Shown one piece after another: positions 5,460 to 9,986 of a stretch of 9,986 nucleotides of DNA. The notes below the pieces were generated by a model, which was not told the origin of the DNA, did no database searches, and saw only the letters and a list, made by a program, of their open reading frames with translations. Both the position numbers and the translations under genes were made by a program. How positions within the stretch are numbered: the stretch's first letter is position 1; the number at the start of each line of letters is the position of its first letter. The stretch is taken from the NCBI GenBank assembly GCA_023228285.1, contig JALOBM010000067.1, forward strand, positions 1-9,986, written 5' to 3'. The stretch comes from Candidatus Cloacimonadota bacterium (GTDB lineage Bacteria; Cloacimonadota; Cloacimonadia; Cloacimonadales; Cloacimonadaceae).

Positions 5460-5880
5460 GGATCATCTTGTTATCAGATAGTGTTTGAATTATTGTCTCG
5501 GACATAAATTCCCATTCATCTCTCGACAATTGTTGCTCTTTCTTTGGCGTTTTGATGGTGACTGAGATAGTATCAAAGCCATACCTACCATCTTCGTTTG
5601 CTGAATTTGAAATAATCACATCAAATTCATTGACAACGCCATATGTCTTTAAGATTGAACTCTTACACTCAGCAAACGATTCGATTTTTGCATCATTTAA
5701 AAGAGTAATATATGCTATATTCTTTCTGGTTGTATGAATATGGGCGTTTAAAAGTATCGTACGTGGCTTGGCGATCTTAATTTGCTCATCGTCTTCATCA
5801 ATATCGATGTCTTTCGATTCGTCGTCAGAATCAATATCGTCAATGTCGTCATCAATATCAGAACTAATGTCAATACCCAT
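5425..5880 (-). CDS. Hypothetical protein with very acidic N-terminus
   Basis: This 151-residue protein has a strong ribosome binding site (AGGAGT, 5 bases before the ATG). Residues 3-33 are almost entirely Asp, Glu, Ser and Ile (DISSDIDDDIDDIDSDDESKD and onward), probably disordered and possibly DNA-mimicking or a binding tail. Residues about 37-151 look like a folded alpha/beta domain: RTILLNAHIHTTRKNIAYITLLND, VVNEFDVIISNSANEDGRYGFDTISVTIKT, then DEWEFMSETIIQTLSDN. No family is recognised. It is the first gene of a two-gene minus-strand unit. Confidence 0.7.
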   Translation of the reverse strand: MGIDISSDIDDDIDDIDSDDESKDIDIDEDDEQIKIAKPRTILLNAHIHTTRKNIAYITLLNDAKIESFAECKSSILKTYGVVNEFDVIISNSANEDGRYGFDTISVTIKTPKKEQQLSRDEWEFMSETIIQTLSDNKMIHDNRFKKYKID

Positions 5881-5994
5881 AATAACTCCTAGTGATGGAT
5901 TCTGTAATCAAATACTGAAAATAGCTGGTTTCAAAGAAAATTTTAAAACGGAAGAAAAGTAAATAATGTTGCTGAAACGAATGAGGTAGCTGCC

Positions 5995-6258
5995 GTGGTG
6001 TTCAAACTATTTATTTTACTGATAATATCTTTCATCACCTCTGCAGTATCGTTCATAATAGGTCTCAGTACAGAAAGTGCTTTTGCGTGGTTTGTAGCGG
6101 CAATCTCTGCAATAGTGTGGGTGGCGATCCACACTATTGTTTCGTTGATTATTCGCCGCGATAGTGTGATACTTAGGTCTCTCTTAGAGAAAAGGCTAAT
6201 ACGTTTTCGGTGCCATATTAGCCTAATCGAAACTTCACCGAATTTTGGAGACGCCGCG
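5995..6258 (+). CDS. Two-membrane-segment reading frame, in frame with the next gene (extension or remnant)
   Basis: A GTG at 5995 (or 5998), with GAGG at 5983-5986, opens a frame that runs without a stop into the Ig-like gene. Its 88 codons predict two membrane helices, roughly residues 4-24 (LFILLIISFITSAVSFIIGL) and 31-53 (FAWFVAAISAIVWVAIHTIVSLI), then basic RR. This looks like a genuine membrane peptide. Codons after about 60 (AGG, AGG, CGG; LRSLLEKRLIRFRCHISLIE) look less protein-like and coincide with hairpins and a candidate promoter. The options are an N-terminal anchor of a 226-residue fused protein, a separate small membrane protein that lost its stop, or a chance frame through regulatory DNA. 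I favour the second or third because the Ig-like protein family usually starts at 6259. Confidence 0.35.
6110..6139. repeat. 11-bp inverted repeat (hairpin)
   Basis: CAATAGTGTGG (6110-6120) pairs perfectly with CCACACTATTG (6129-6139) across an 8-base loop. It is followed by TTTCGTT, which gives a weak terminator look in the plus direction. A related segment, GATAGTGTGA, recurs at 6160-6169. Confidence 0.5.
6145..6173 (+). promoter_or_regulatory. Candidate extended -10 promoter for the Ig-like gene
   Basis: TTGATT (6145-6150; 4 of 6 to TTGACA), a 17-bp spacer ending in TGT (extended -10), then GATACT (6168-6173; 4 of 6 to TATAAT). Transcription would start near 6180 and place the 6195-6226 hairpin close to the 5' end of the message. 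Confidence 0.4.
6195..6226. promoter_or_regulatory. 9-bp hairpin in the leader of the Ig-like gene
   Basis: AGGCTAATA (6195-6203) pairs perfectly with TATTAGCCT (6218-6226) across a 14-base loop. It lies 21 bases upstream of the GGAG ribosome binding site at 6247-6250. It may stabilise the 5' end of a highly expressed message; there is no T-run, so it is unlikely to be a terminator. Confidence 0.45.
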
Positions 6259-6675
6259 ATGACTGTAGTTCTCAAGGACAACCAGAAGGTCAGTATTGGT
6301 ATTGCCCCAGTTGATGCGAAGGGTAATACTGCAAAAATCGATGGTGCGCCAGTTTGGACCGTCGCCGATGCAACAATCGTCACACTTGTTCCGTCTGAAG
6401 ATGGAATGTCGTGTGTAGCGACAGCCGCAGCAATTGGTACAACACAGATCACGATTTCGGCTGATGCCGATCTCGGAGAAGGTGTCACAACGATTACTGG
6501 GCTGGTTGACATTGAAGTAACTGGTGGTGTGGCCACCGGATTGAATGTAACTGTTGGTACACCTGAGGATGTTGTTTCTACGACAACCACAGCTGATACC
6601 GCGACAACGGATGCCGCTGCGGAAACTACAGCGACAACAGAAACTACAGCGACAACAGAAACTACAACAGCTTAA
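6259..6675 (+). CDS. Bacterial Ig-like domain phage protein with Thr-rich tail
   Basis: This protein has 138 residues from the ATG at 6259, preceded by GGAG at 6247-6250. Residues 1-105 (LKDNQKVSIGIAPVDAKGN, APVWTVADATIVTLVPSEDGMS, CVATAAAIGTTQITISADAD, GLVDIEVTGGVATGLNV) match a Big-type Ig-like beta sandwich. I recall this as a small stand-alone protein in many phages (DNQKVTL-I-PVDAKGN ... ADLG-GV--ITG). Such domains decorate virions or bind cell-surface carbohydrates, though the role of this family is unproven. Residues about 110-138 are nearly all Thr, Ala and Glu, built from an 18-bp tandem repeat, and are probably an extended linker. An in-frame opening from 5995 could add a membrane anchor. 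A candidate promoter and 5' hairpin precede the gene and a strong terminator follows, suggesting separate and high expression. Confidence 0.8.
   Translation: MTVVLKDNQKVSIGIAPVDAKGNTAKIDGAPVWTVADATIVTLVPSEDGMSCVATAAAIGTTQITISADADLGEGVTTITGLVDIEVTGGVATGLNVTVGTPEDVVSTTTTADTATTDAAAETTATTETTATTETTTA
6622..6671 (+). repeat. 18-bp tandem repeat encoding ETTATT
   Basis: Two exact copies of GAAACTACAGCGACAACA (6622-6639 and 6640-6657) are followed by a partial copy (GAAACTACAACAGC, 6658-6671) inside the 3' end of the Ig-like gene. Copy number could change by slippage, altering the length of the Thr-rich tail. Confidence 0.8.
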
Positions 6676-6704
6676 CTGATGCACCTGTGAGTCAGCAGCT
6701 GTTG
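6665..6704 (+). other. Hairpin spanning the stop codon
   Basis: CAACAGCT (6665-6672) pairs with AGCTGTTG (6697-6704), and inside the loop CTGA (6676-6679) pairs with TCAG (6692-6695). The structure encloses the stop codon of the Ig-like gene and lies just before the terminator. Confidence 0.4.
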
Positions 6705-6709
6705 GTTGT

Positions 6710-6744
6710 AACTGCCCCGCAGGCTTTGTACCTGCGGGGCAGTT
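6710..6744. terminator. Strong intrinsic terminator between convergent genes
   Basis: AACTGCCCCGCAGG (6710-6723) pairs perfectly with CCTGCGGGGCAGTT (6731-6744) across a 7-base loop. A G-T pair and a G-C pair extend the stem. GTATTTAG follows, a short T-rich tail. It sits between the plus-strand Ig-like gene (stop 6675) and the minus-strand gene ending at 6751, so it can serve both; the T-run is weak in both directions. Confidence 0.8.
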
Positions 6745-6750
6745 GCGTAT

Positions 6751-7056
6751 TTAGAATTCCCTTGGTAACTCGACAACGTTCTTACGCTTGGGATGATTGT
6801 GTTCTTTACACTCTTTTGGTGGCAATTTTATAAATTGTACTATGACACCAATTCTATCACCCTTCTTCGGCAGACGATTTTTTATGAATTGATCAATGGA
6901 ATACGATTGCTCAACCAATTCATCATCGACTTCAAGTGCCAAGGTGATATAATTACTTGATATATCTATCACTTCACCTTCGCAAGATTCAACAAGACAT
7001 ATATTCTGATTTAATAATTCGCCCATCGTTTTATTTATGTGAACCTCGTCATTCAT
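6751..7056 (-). CDS. Hypothetical small beta-rich protein
   Basis: The ATG at 7056 shares one base with the upstream stop (TGATG) and has GAGG 8 bases before it; an upstream in-frame GTG (7059) adds one residue. The protein has 101 residues. ICLVESCEGEVIDISSNYITLALEVDDELVEQSYSIDQFI followed by PKKGDRIGVIVQFI looks like a small beta barrel of OB or SH3 type. The tail is basic (KECKEHNHPKRKN), with His and Cys that might bind metal. I do not recognise the family. It is the second gene of a two-gene minus-strand operon ending at the 6710-6744 terminator. Confidence 0.7.
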   Translation of the reverse strand: MNDEVHINKTMGELLNQNICLVESCEGEVIDISSNYITLALEVDDELVEQSYSIDQFIKNRLPKKGDRIGVIVQFIKLPPKECKEHNHPKRKNVVELPREF

Positions 7057-7253
7057 CACTTAGCCTCGCTATAAGCCCAGGCAGCAAAATATTTCAAACC
7101 GCACACCCCAGTATCAGGGCCATGTCGTATTTTTCGTGGGTCACTATCTACAACTCTCCATTGAACACTGTCGCCGTCAATACGTTCGGCGAGTTTTTTC
7201 ATACCATTGCACCACTCATAAACTGTGCCCTCTTTTATCAGTTTCCATTTCAT
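7056..7253 (-). CDS. Small phage protein, paralog of the gene at 3784-3993
   Basis: This 65-residue protein has a good ribosome binding site (GGAGA, about 9 bases before the ATG) and a candidate promoter immediately upstream. It shares the framework IK-G--Y---NG (residues 6-17) and C--K-FA-WA-S (residues 51-62) with the plus-strand protein at 3784-3993, so the two are probably paralogs. Between these lie strands such as SVQWRVVDSDPRK. There is no enzyme motif and the function is unknown. The following gene starts at its stop codon. Confidence 0.75.
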   Translation of the reverse strand: MKWKLIKEGTVYEWCNGMKKLAERIDGDSVQWRVVDSDPRKIRHGPDTGVCGLKYFAAWAYSEAK

Positions 7254-7271
7254 CGCGTGATCTCCAATTCA

Positions 7272-7300
7272 ATTATAGCACAAGCAAACATTTTTTATAA
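7272..7300 (-). promoter_or_regulatory. Candidate extended -10 promoter, minus strand
   Basis: Read on the minus strand, TGCTATAAT gives an extended -10 with a perfect hexamer at 7277-7272. At 17 bp upstream is TTATAA (7300-7295), a poor -35. Transcription would start near 7265, about 12 bases before the ATG at 7253, and would drive the two minus-strand genes down to the 6710-6744 terminator. Confidence 0.5.
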
Positions 7301-7328
7301 CCAGTACTACCAATGGTATTTTATTACT

Positions 7329-7538
7329 ATGAGCGATATTTTCAAATTTTCGCAATCGCTGGTCGATAATCCAGAGTTGCGCAAAAAAGTAGAAACTGAA
7401 ATACAGGATAAAATGGCGGATGGGGAGTCATTTTATATTGACTCATACGGATTCGGACACATATATACACCTGTGTTACGGACAAAGATTGTCGATGGTA
7501 GAGCAGAAATTATAACCAACGATGTGTTCAAGGGATAA
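7329..7538 (+). CDS. Tandem peptide A (69 aa), paralog of peptide B
   Basis: This peptide begins MSDIFKFSQSLVDNPELRKK and shares its framework with the next gene. Two parts can be seen: an N-terminal amphipathic helix (FKFSQSLVDNPELRKKVETEI, shown in parts as FSQSL and DNPELRKKV), then SFYIDSYGFGHIYTPVLRT (34-52) and a tail ending in NDVFKG. The first part vaguely recalls Nif11-type leader peptides (F---L--DPEL---), which are RiPP precursors, but I cannot confirm this. The ATG at 7329 is preceded by T-rich sequence without a Shine-Dalgarno. The open frame extends upstream to 6957 but is not credible there, because it crosses two well-supported minus-strand genes. Between this gene and peptide B lies a relic of the ATP-grasp gene's start, so A arose by tandem duplication. 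It may be a substrate of the ATP-grasp enzyme. Confidence 0.8.
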   Translation: MSDIFKFSQSLVDNPELRKKVETEIQDKMADGESFYIDSYGFGHIYTPVLRTKIVDGRAEIITNDVFKG

Positions 7539-7836
7539 TTACTGGGAAATACCACACCATTAACAATATTTCATCATTATGAGTAATATTACTGGCTGTT
7601 CTGCGAAAGATCTTTTCAAATTTTCGCAATCATTGGCTGATGATCCAGAATTACGTAAAAAAGTGGAGGCCGAAATGCAATCTAAAATGGCAGATGGAAA
7701 TTCATTTTATATTGATTCATACGGATTAGGACACATACATACACCGGTACTGCGGACACCGGTATTGCAGACAAAGATTATCGATGGTTGAAACCAATAA
7801 TGCGTTCAAGGGATAATTATGAACTACTGGGAAATA
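7527..7836 (+). repeat. Repeated segment after each peptide gene (7527-7551 and 7805-7836), with vestigial ATP-grasp start
   Basis: TTCAAGGGATAATT at 7527-7540 recurs at 7805-7818, and TACTGGGAAATA at 7540-7551 recurs at 7825-7836. The second copy carries the ATP-grasp start (ATGAAC at 7819-7824) between the two blocks. The first copy lacks it and then loses similarity before peptide B. The repeat unit is about 240-250 bp, starting near each peptide's ATG. Confidence 0.75.
7579..7791 (+). CDS. Tandem peptide B (70 aa), next to the ATP-grasp gene
   Basis: This is a paralog of peptide A. Over the 53 alignable codons from FKFSQSL to the DG near the end I count 14 synonymous and 9 amino acid-changing differences, so the protein sequence has been selected. 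Its N-terminus has an extra TGCSAKD-like insertion. The conserved segment SFYIDSYGLGHIHTPVLRT (42-60) is followed by a 15-bp in-frame duplication giving PVLQT. The tail is cut short by an 11-base deletion relative to A that brings a stop right after IIDG. No Shine-Dalgarno is visible. The ATP-grasp gene starts 27 bp downstream, and the context suggests a peptide and modifying-enzyme pair. Function is inferred only from this arrangement. Confidence 0.8.
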   Translation: MSNITGCSAKDLFKFSQSLADDPELRKKVEAEMQSKMADGNSFYIDSYGLGHIHTPVLRTPVLQTKIIDG

Positions 7837-8595
7837 GTTAAACCAATATATATCGAAAATTGGGAACCAGCATTACATTCTTTAAGTATTGCATCGATAG
7901 ATATACCATTAACTGTTGATGATGCTAAGCGTCTGGGATCGAATATCATCGAGTTTGGCGAAGCCTTCGGCTGTATGGCTGATATATCGGACATCAGCTC
8001 CAAGGTATCTTCCGCTGTCGAGAAAATGCCATCTGGTGCTTTTGTCCGTCTGGGCAGTCGGTCGCCTAAAGACTCTTGGATGATGCAAGAAGAAGGTGGA
8101 AAAGTGCTTCCTGGTGAAGACCCACTGCGTTTTATGCTAGACTGCTCAGAACGCATTTACGAAGATTTAATGTTATCGATACAGCAGTCATATAATCCAC
8201 ACATCTGGGTGCGACAATGGACCGATATTCCTAAATGGTCCGAATTTCGATGTTTTATGCAGAATCGCAAACTAGTTGGGATTTCTCAATATTATTATGA
8301 CGAAGAATTCCCAGAAATTGATGCCGATATGTTCGAATGGGCCATACAAGAGTTTTTTGGCCTATTTCTAAAAGCCACAAAAATGGAGTCTGTGGTGTTT
8401 GATGTTTATATCAAACTAAGAAAAGTGAGACCAAACATAAGAGATATCGAAGTAAAGCTCCTAGAAATTAACCCATTCTTCGAATTGACCGATCCGTGTT
8501 TGTTCTCGTGGCACGGCACAAAACCGTTTGATGGATCTTTCAAATATATCAAGGCCAATGCTCCTAATCTTGATATGGGAACACAAATGATATGA
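7819..8595 (+). CDS. CDC123/D123-type ATP-grasp enzyme
   Basis: This 258-residue protein has a strong ribosome binding site (AAGGGA, 7808-7813). Motifs of the D123/CDC123 ATP-grasp clade are GAFVRLGSRSPKDSW (73-87, with conserved Arg, Lys and Asp), SERIYEDL (110-117), WSEFRCFMQNRKLVGISQY (140-158), VFDVYI (193-198) and LLEINPFFELTDPCLFSW (214-231), where Asp195, Glu216 and Asn218 would bind Mg-ATP. Eukaryotic CDC123 assembles eIF2. Comparative work on this clade (Burroughs and colleagues, 2015, as I recall) proposed that bacterial, phage and viral members ligate peptides or modify proteins. Here it follows two duplicated short peptides and overlaps the next gene (ATGA), which supports a peptide-modifying role. 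It is shorter than the roughly 336-residue human protein but keeps all core motifs. The exact reaction is unknown. Confidence 0.85.
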   Translation: MNYWEIVKPIYIENWEPALHSLSIASIDIPLTVDDAKRLGSNIIEFGEAFGCMADISDISSKVSSAVEKMPSGAFVRLGSRSPKDSWMMQEEGGKVLPGEDPLRFMLDCSERIYEDLMLSIQQSYNPHIWVRQWTDIPKWSEFRCFMQNRKLVGISQYYYDEEFPEIDADMFEWAIQEFFGLFLKATKMESVVFDVYIKLRKVRPNIRDIEVKLLEINPFFELTDPCLFSWHGTKPFDGSFKYIKANAPNLDMGTQMI

Positions 8596-8864
8596 TAGAT
8601 ATTATTGCTCGTCGTGTCGAGGATTATAAACATCTGGAGAATCCAGGTGATTATATTGTCTATGATGAAGAGAACGTAAAACAGATTACGTTTTTGTGCC
8701 CTTGCGGCTGTGGTGATCTTGGCAGTGTCAATATCGACCAATCTGACCCATATTGTTGGAAATGGAATGGTGATAAAGATAAGCCAACGACGACACCGAG
8801 CATTAAACAACTAGATTGCGGTTGGCACGGCTATCTAACAGATGGCATATTCAAGACAGTATAG
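8592..8864 (+). CDS. DUF6527-like zinc-binding phage protein
   Basis: This 90-residue protein starts in an ATGA overlap with the ATP-grasp gene and is therefore probably translated by coupling. The signature is CPCGCG at 36-41, a Trp-rich middle (YCWKWNGDKDKP), then TTTPSI (66-71) and CGWHGYLTDGIF (76-87). Cys36, Cys38, Cys40, Cys76 and His79 could bind zinc. This matches small phage proteins of the DUF6527 type that I recall (CPCGCG ... TLTPSI ... CGWHGYL-DGVF). Relatives occur next to bacterial ubiquitin-like conjugation genes, but no E1, E2 or ubiquitin-like protein is in this window. The function is unknown, and the family name is from memory. Confidence 0.8.
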   Translation: MIDIIARRVEDYKHLENPGDYIVYDEENVKQITFLCPCGCGDLGSVNIDQSDPYCWKWNGDKDKPTTTPSIKQLDCGWHGYLTDGIFKTV

Positions 8865-8871
8865 GTGATAT

Positions 8872-9129
8872 ATGTTGGTCGAGATACCAGATTTGCTTAT
8901 TGCAAAACTGAAAAACAATGTTGGTAGAATATCAGTCGAATCAGTTGAATCTAATGCTGAACGAAGTTGGGGCGATTGTTCAGTATATTACAATAGTTTT
9001 CTGAAATTCAACGATCGTATTGATACTGGAAGTATAATAAATACAGATAGCTTGCAAGAAATAGCAAAGGCTATGAATCAATTAATAAAAATAATTGATT
9101 CGACAACGGTTGCAGATTATCAAATCTGA
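8872..9129 (+). CDS. Hypothetical acidic protein
   Basis: This 85-residue protein has a good ribosome binding site (AGGTGAT) just before the ATG at 8872, 7 bp after the zinc-protein gene. It starts with a helix (EIPDLLIAKLKNNVG), has a beta-like centre (CSVYYNSFLKFND) and ends in a helix (SLQEIAKAMNQLIKIID). I do not recognise it. A 10-bp AT-rich hairpin lies inside its 3' end. The stop is adjacent to the stop of the convergent gene at 9130. It is the last gene of the plus-strand cluster that starts at 7329. Confidence 0.7.
   Translation: MLVEIPDLLIAKLKNNVGRISVESVESNAERSWGDCSVYYNSFLKFNDRIDTGSIINTDSLQEIAKAMNQLIKIIDSTTVADYQI
9075..9101. other. 10-bp AT-rich inverted repeat within a gene's 3' end
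   Basis: GAATCAATTA (9075-9084) pairs perfectly with TAATTGATTC (9092-9101) across a 7-base loop. A second short stem (CAGATT 9113-9118 with AATCTG 9123-9128) covers the stop codon. The pair may help end transcription between convergent genes. Neither stem has a T-run. Confidence 0.3.
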
Positions 9130-9795
9130 CTAGTGTGATTCGATTTGAATTACTGGTGCATTGTTCTCAAGAAGACTCTTTCCTTCTTGAAGCGACTTGA
9201 CACCAATTTCATTAATGCGATGCAAGAAGAATGCCTCAACAGATGTTTTAGCATCGGTCGTCACCTTGTCCATCGACTCATTGAATTGACTTTGAACAAA
9301 CGGTAAGTTAGATGATAGGTTCGTTGCCAGTCTTTGAAGAACTTCAATGAGATTCTTACAATCAGACTTTCTAATTGTTTTTTGATCCAGCAAATTGCGT
9401 GCTTCTTCAACGAGGTCATAAGCCGCTTTTGTTGATTCCTTGCATGTATCAGCGAACTCGTCTTCAAATCGTTGTCGAACGGTTTCTTCCGGACAATCTT
9501 CAACGCCACGATTATTGATTTGCCGAATAGTGCACGGAATTCCATCGCCGACATTAAGCGTCGTTATGGCTTCAGCGAATTGCATCGGACTTAATTCAAC
9601 TTCAATGAGAGTTTCGCCGCCGAAATAATGATCATAATTCAAATCTCGCAATTTTGTAGCGCGTTTGACTGTCATGACAACCGTATTTCGGTGCTTGACT
9701 GACGATCCAAACAGGTTGAGTCCACACGAATTTGAAGTTCGCGAGAAACCAAGCATACCAAAACTTTCATGTTCTTCTTGTGTTTTCTTTCCCAT
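9130..9795 (-). CDS. Conserved phage protein (GMLGFSR / MQFAEAITTLNVGDG family)
   Basis: I chose the ATG at 9795 because AGGAAAG lies just upstream; a TTG at 9813 would add 6 residues. The protein has 221 residues. Residues about 13-20 read GMLGFSRT and 27-33 NLFGSSV. Residues about 60-95 contain GGETLIEVELSPMQFAEAITTLNVGDGIPCTIR, and later come NNRGVEDCPEE and a long helical C-terminal half (YDLVEEARNLLDQK ... NLIEVLQRLATNL ... NLPFVQSQFNESMDKVTTDAK). I recall this arrangement in many tailed phages as an uncharacterised conserved protein with the same VEVEMS-SQFAEAIT-MN-GDG core. No enzyme motif is seen. It is the downstream partner of the partial gene at 9814. Confidence 0.8.
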   Translation of the reverse strand: MGKKTQEEHESFGMLGFSRTSNSCGLNLFGSSVKHRNTVVMTVKRATKLRDLNYDHYFGGETLIEVELSPMQFAEAITTLNVGDGIPCTIRQINNRGVEDCPEETVRQRFEDEFADTCKESTKAAYDLVEEARNLLDQKTIRKSDCKNLIEVLQRLATNLSSNLPFVQSQFNESMDKVTTDAKTSVEAFFLHRINEIGVKSLQEGKSLLENNAPVIQIESH

Positions 9796-9813
9796 TTTCT
9801 TTCCTGTTGTCAA

Positions 9814-9986
9814 TCAGTCTAAGTAAATCATTCGCACGTCATCGTTTGCTGTTTGTGCGGTTTTGATCGCGTGGCGTTGATCTTCTAACCACCCATTGTT
9901 ATACAAAACGCTGCAGTATTTTGTGTGGCTAAATAGGATTTTTTCTGGATCATTAATTGATCGCAGCATCAAATTATTGTGGAAAT
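9814..9986 (-). CDS. 3' part of a minus-strand gene running off the window
   Basis: The minus strand is open from the window edge to a TGA at 9816-9814, giving at least 56 residues. These include SINDPEKILFSHTKYCSVLYNNGWLEDQ (in pieces NDPEKILFSH and NNGWLEDQRH) and the end VRMIYLD. The composition looks protein-like and the gap to the next minus gene is only 18 bp. The start is beyond the window, and I do not recognise the family. Confidence 0.6.
   Translation of the reverse strand, partial: FHNNLMLRSINDPEKILFSHTKYCSVLYNNGWLEDQRHAIKTAQTANDDVRMIYLD

Noticed and set aside
5943..6590. Long minus-strand frame (215 codons) opposite the Ig-like gene
   Set aside because: It is rich in Val, Ser, Thr and Ile with no domain, has no ribosome binding site, and is the shadow of a well-supported conserved plus-strand gene.
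6957..7328. Upstream extension of peptide A's frame
   Set aside because: It would run across two minus-strand genes that have good ribosome binding sites and a paralog elsewhere. The paralog alignment supports the start at 7329.
8641..8653. CCAGGTGATTA resembles part of the array repeat
   Set aside because: It lies within the conserved coding sequence NPGDYIV of the zinc protein gene, the match covers only 11 bases, and no other part of the repeat is present.
1..9986. tRNA or rRNA genes, insertion sequences, integrase attachment sites
   Set aside because: I saw no cloverleaf sequence, no transposase or integrase motif, and no terminal inverted or flanking direct repeats of the kind these would leave.

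Overview
The window looks like part of the accessory region of a tailed double-stranded DNA phage or prophage, possibly a large one. Most genes are 60-150 codons long. They overlap by 1-35 bases or nearly touch, and several belong to families I know only from phages: an N-terminal HTxxPW protein, a bacterial Ig-like domain protein, a CPCGCG zinc protein of DUF6527 type and a conserved 221-residue phage protein. Base composition is moderately AT-rich. Many starts have Shine-Dalgarno sequences, which fits a bacterial host, but the host cannot be named. All family assignments come from recalled motifs, not from searches.

Layout. Positions 43-342 hold five 36-bp repeats separated by four unrelated spacers of exactly 30 bp. 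This has the geometry of a CRISPR mini-array, but no cas gene is visible. A 16-bp inverted copy of the first repeat's start sits just upstream. Twenty bases after the array begins a 394-residue adenylosuccinate synthetase-family enzyme (362-1546) with altered substrate-binding loops. A plus-strand chain of ten small, mostly overlapping genes follows (1549-3993), including a HicB-antitoxin-like protein that lacks its DNA-binding part. It ends tail-to-tail on a minus-strand N6-adenine-type DNA methyltransferase (3976-4893). That gene diverges from an HTxxPW phage protein across 19 bp that contain a 12-bp palindrome. Two minus-strand genes of unknown function follow (5241-5880).

From about 6145 to 6744 there is what looks like a self-contained expression unit: candidate promoter, 5' hairpin, Ig-like domain gene with a Thr-rich repetitive tail, and a strong terminator. 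Two minus-strand small genes (6751-7253) come next, one of them a paralog of the gene at 3784-3993. The plus-strand cluster 7329-9129 contains two tandemly duplicated ~70-residue peptides, a CDC123/D123-type ATP-grasp enzyme, a DUF6527-like zinc protein and an unknown gene. A conserved minus-strand phage gene (9130-9795) and the 3' end of another (9814 to the window edge) close the window.

The two most interesting systems are the orphan array beside a divergent PurA-like enzyme, and the duplicated-peptide plus ATP-grasp cluster. The second could be a phage peptide-modification (RiPP-like) or peptide-ligation system. Both functional readings are inferences.
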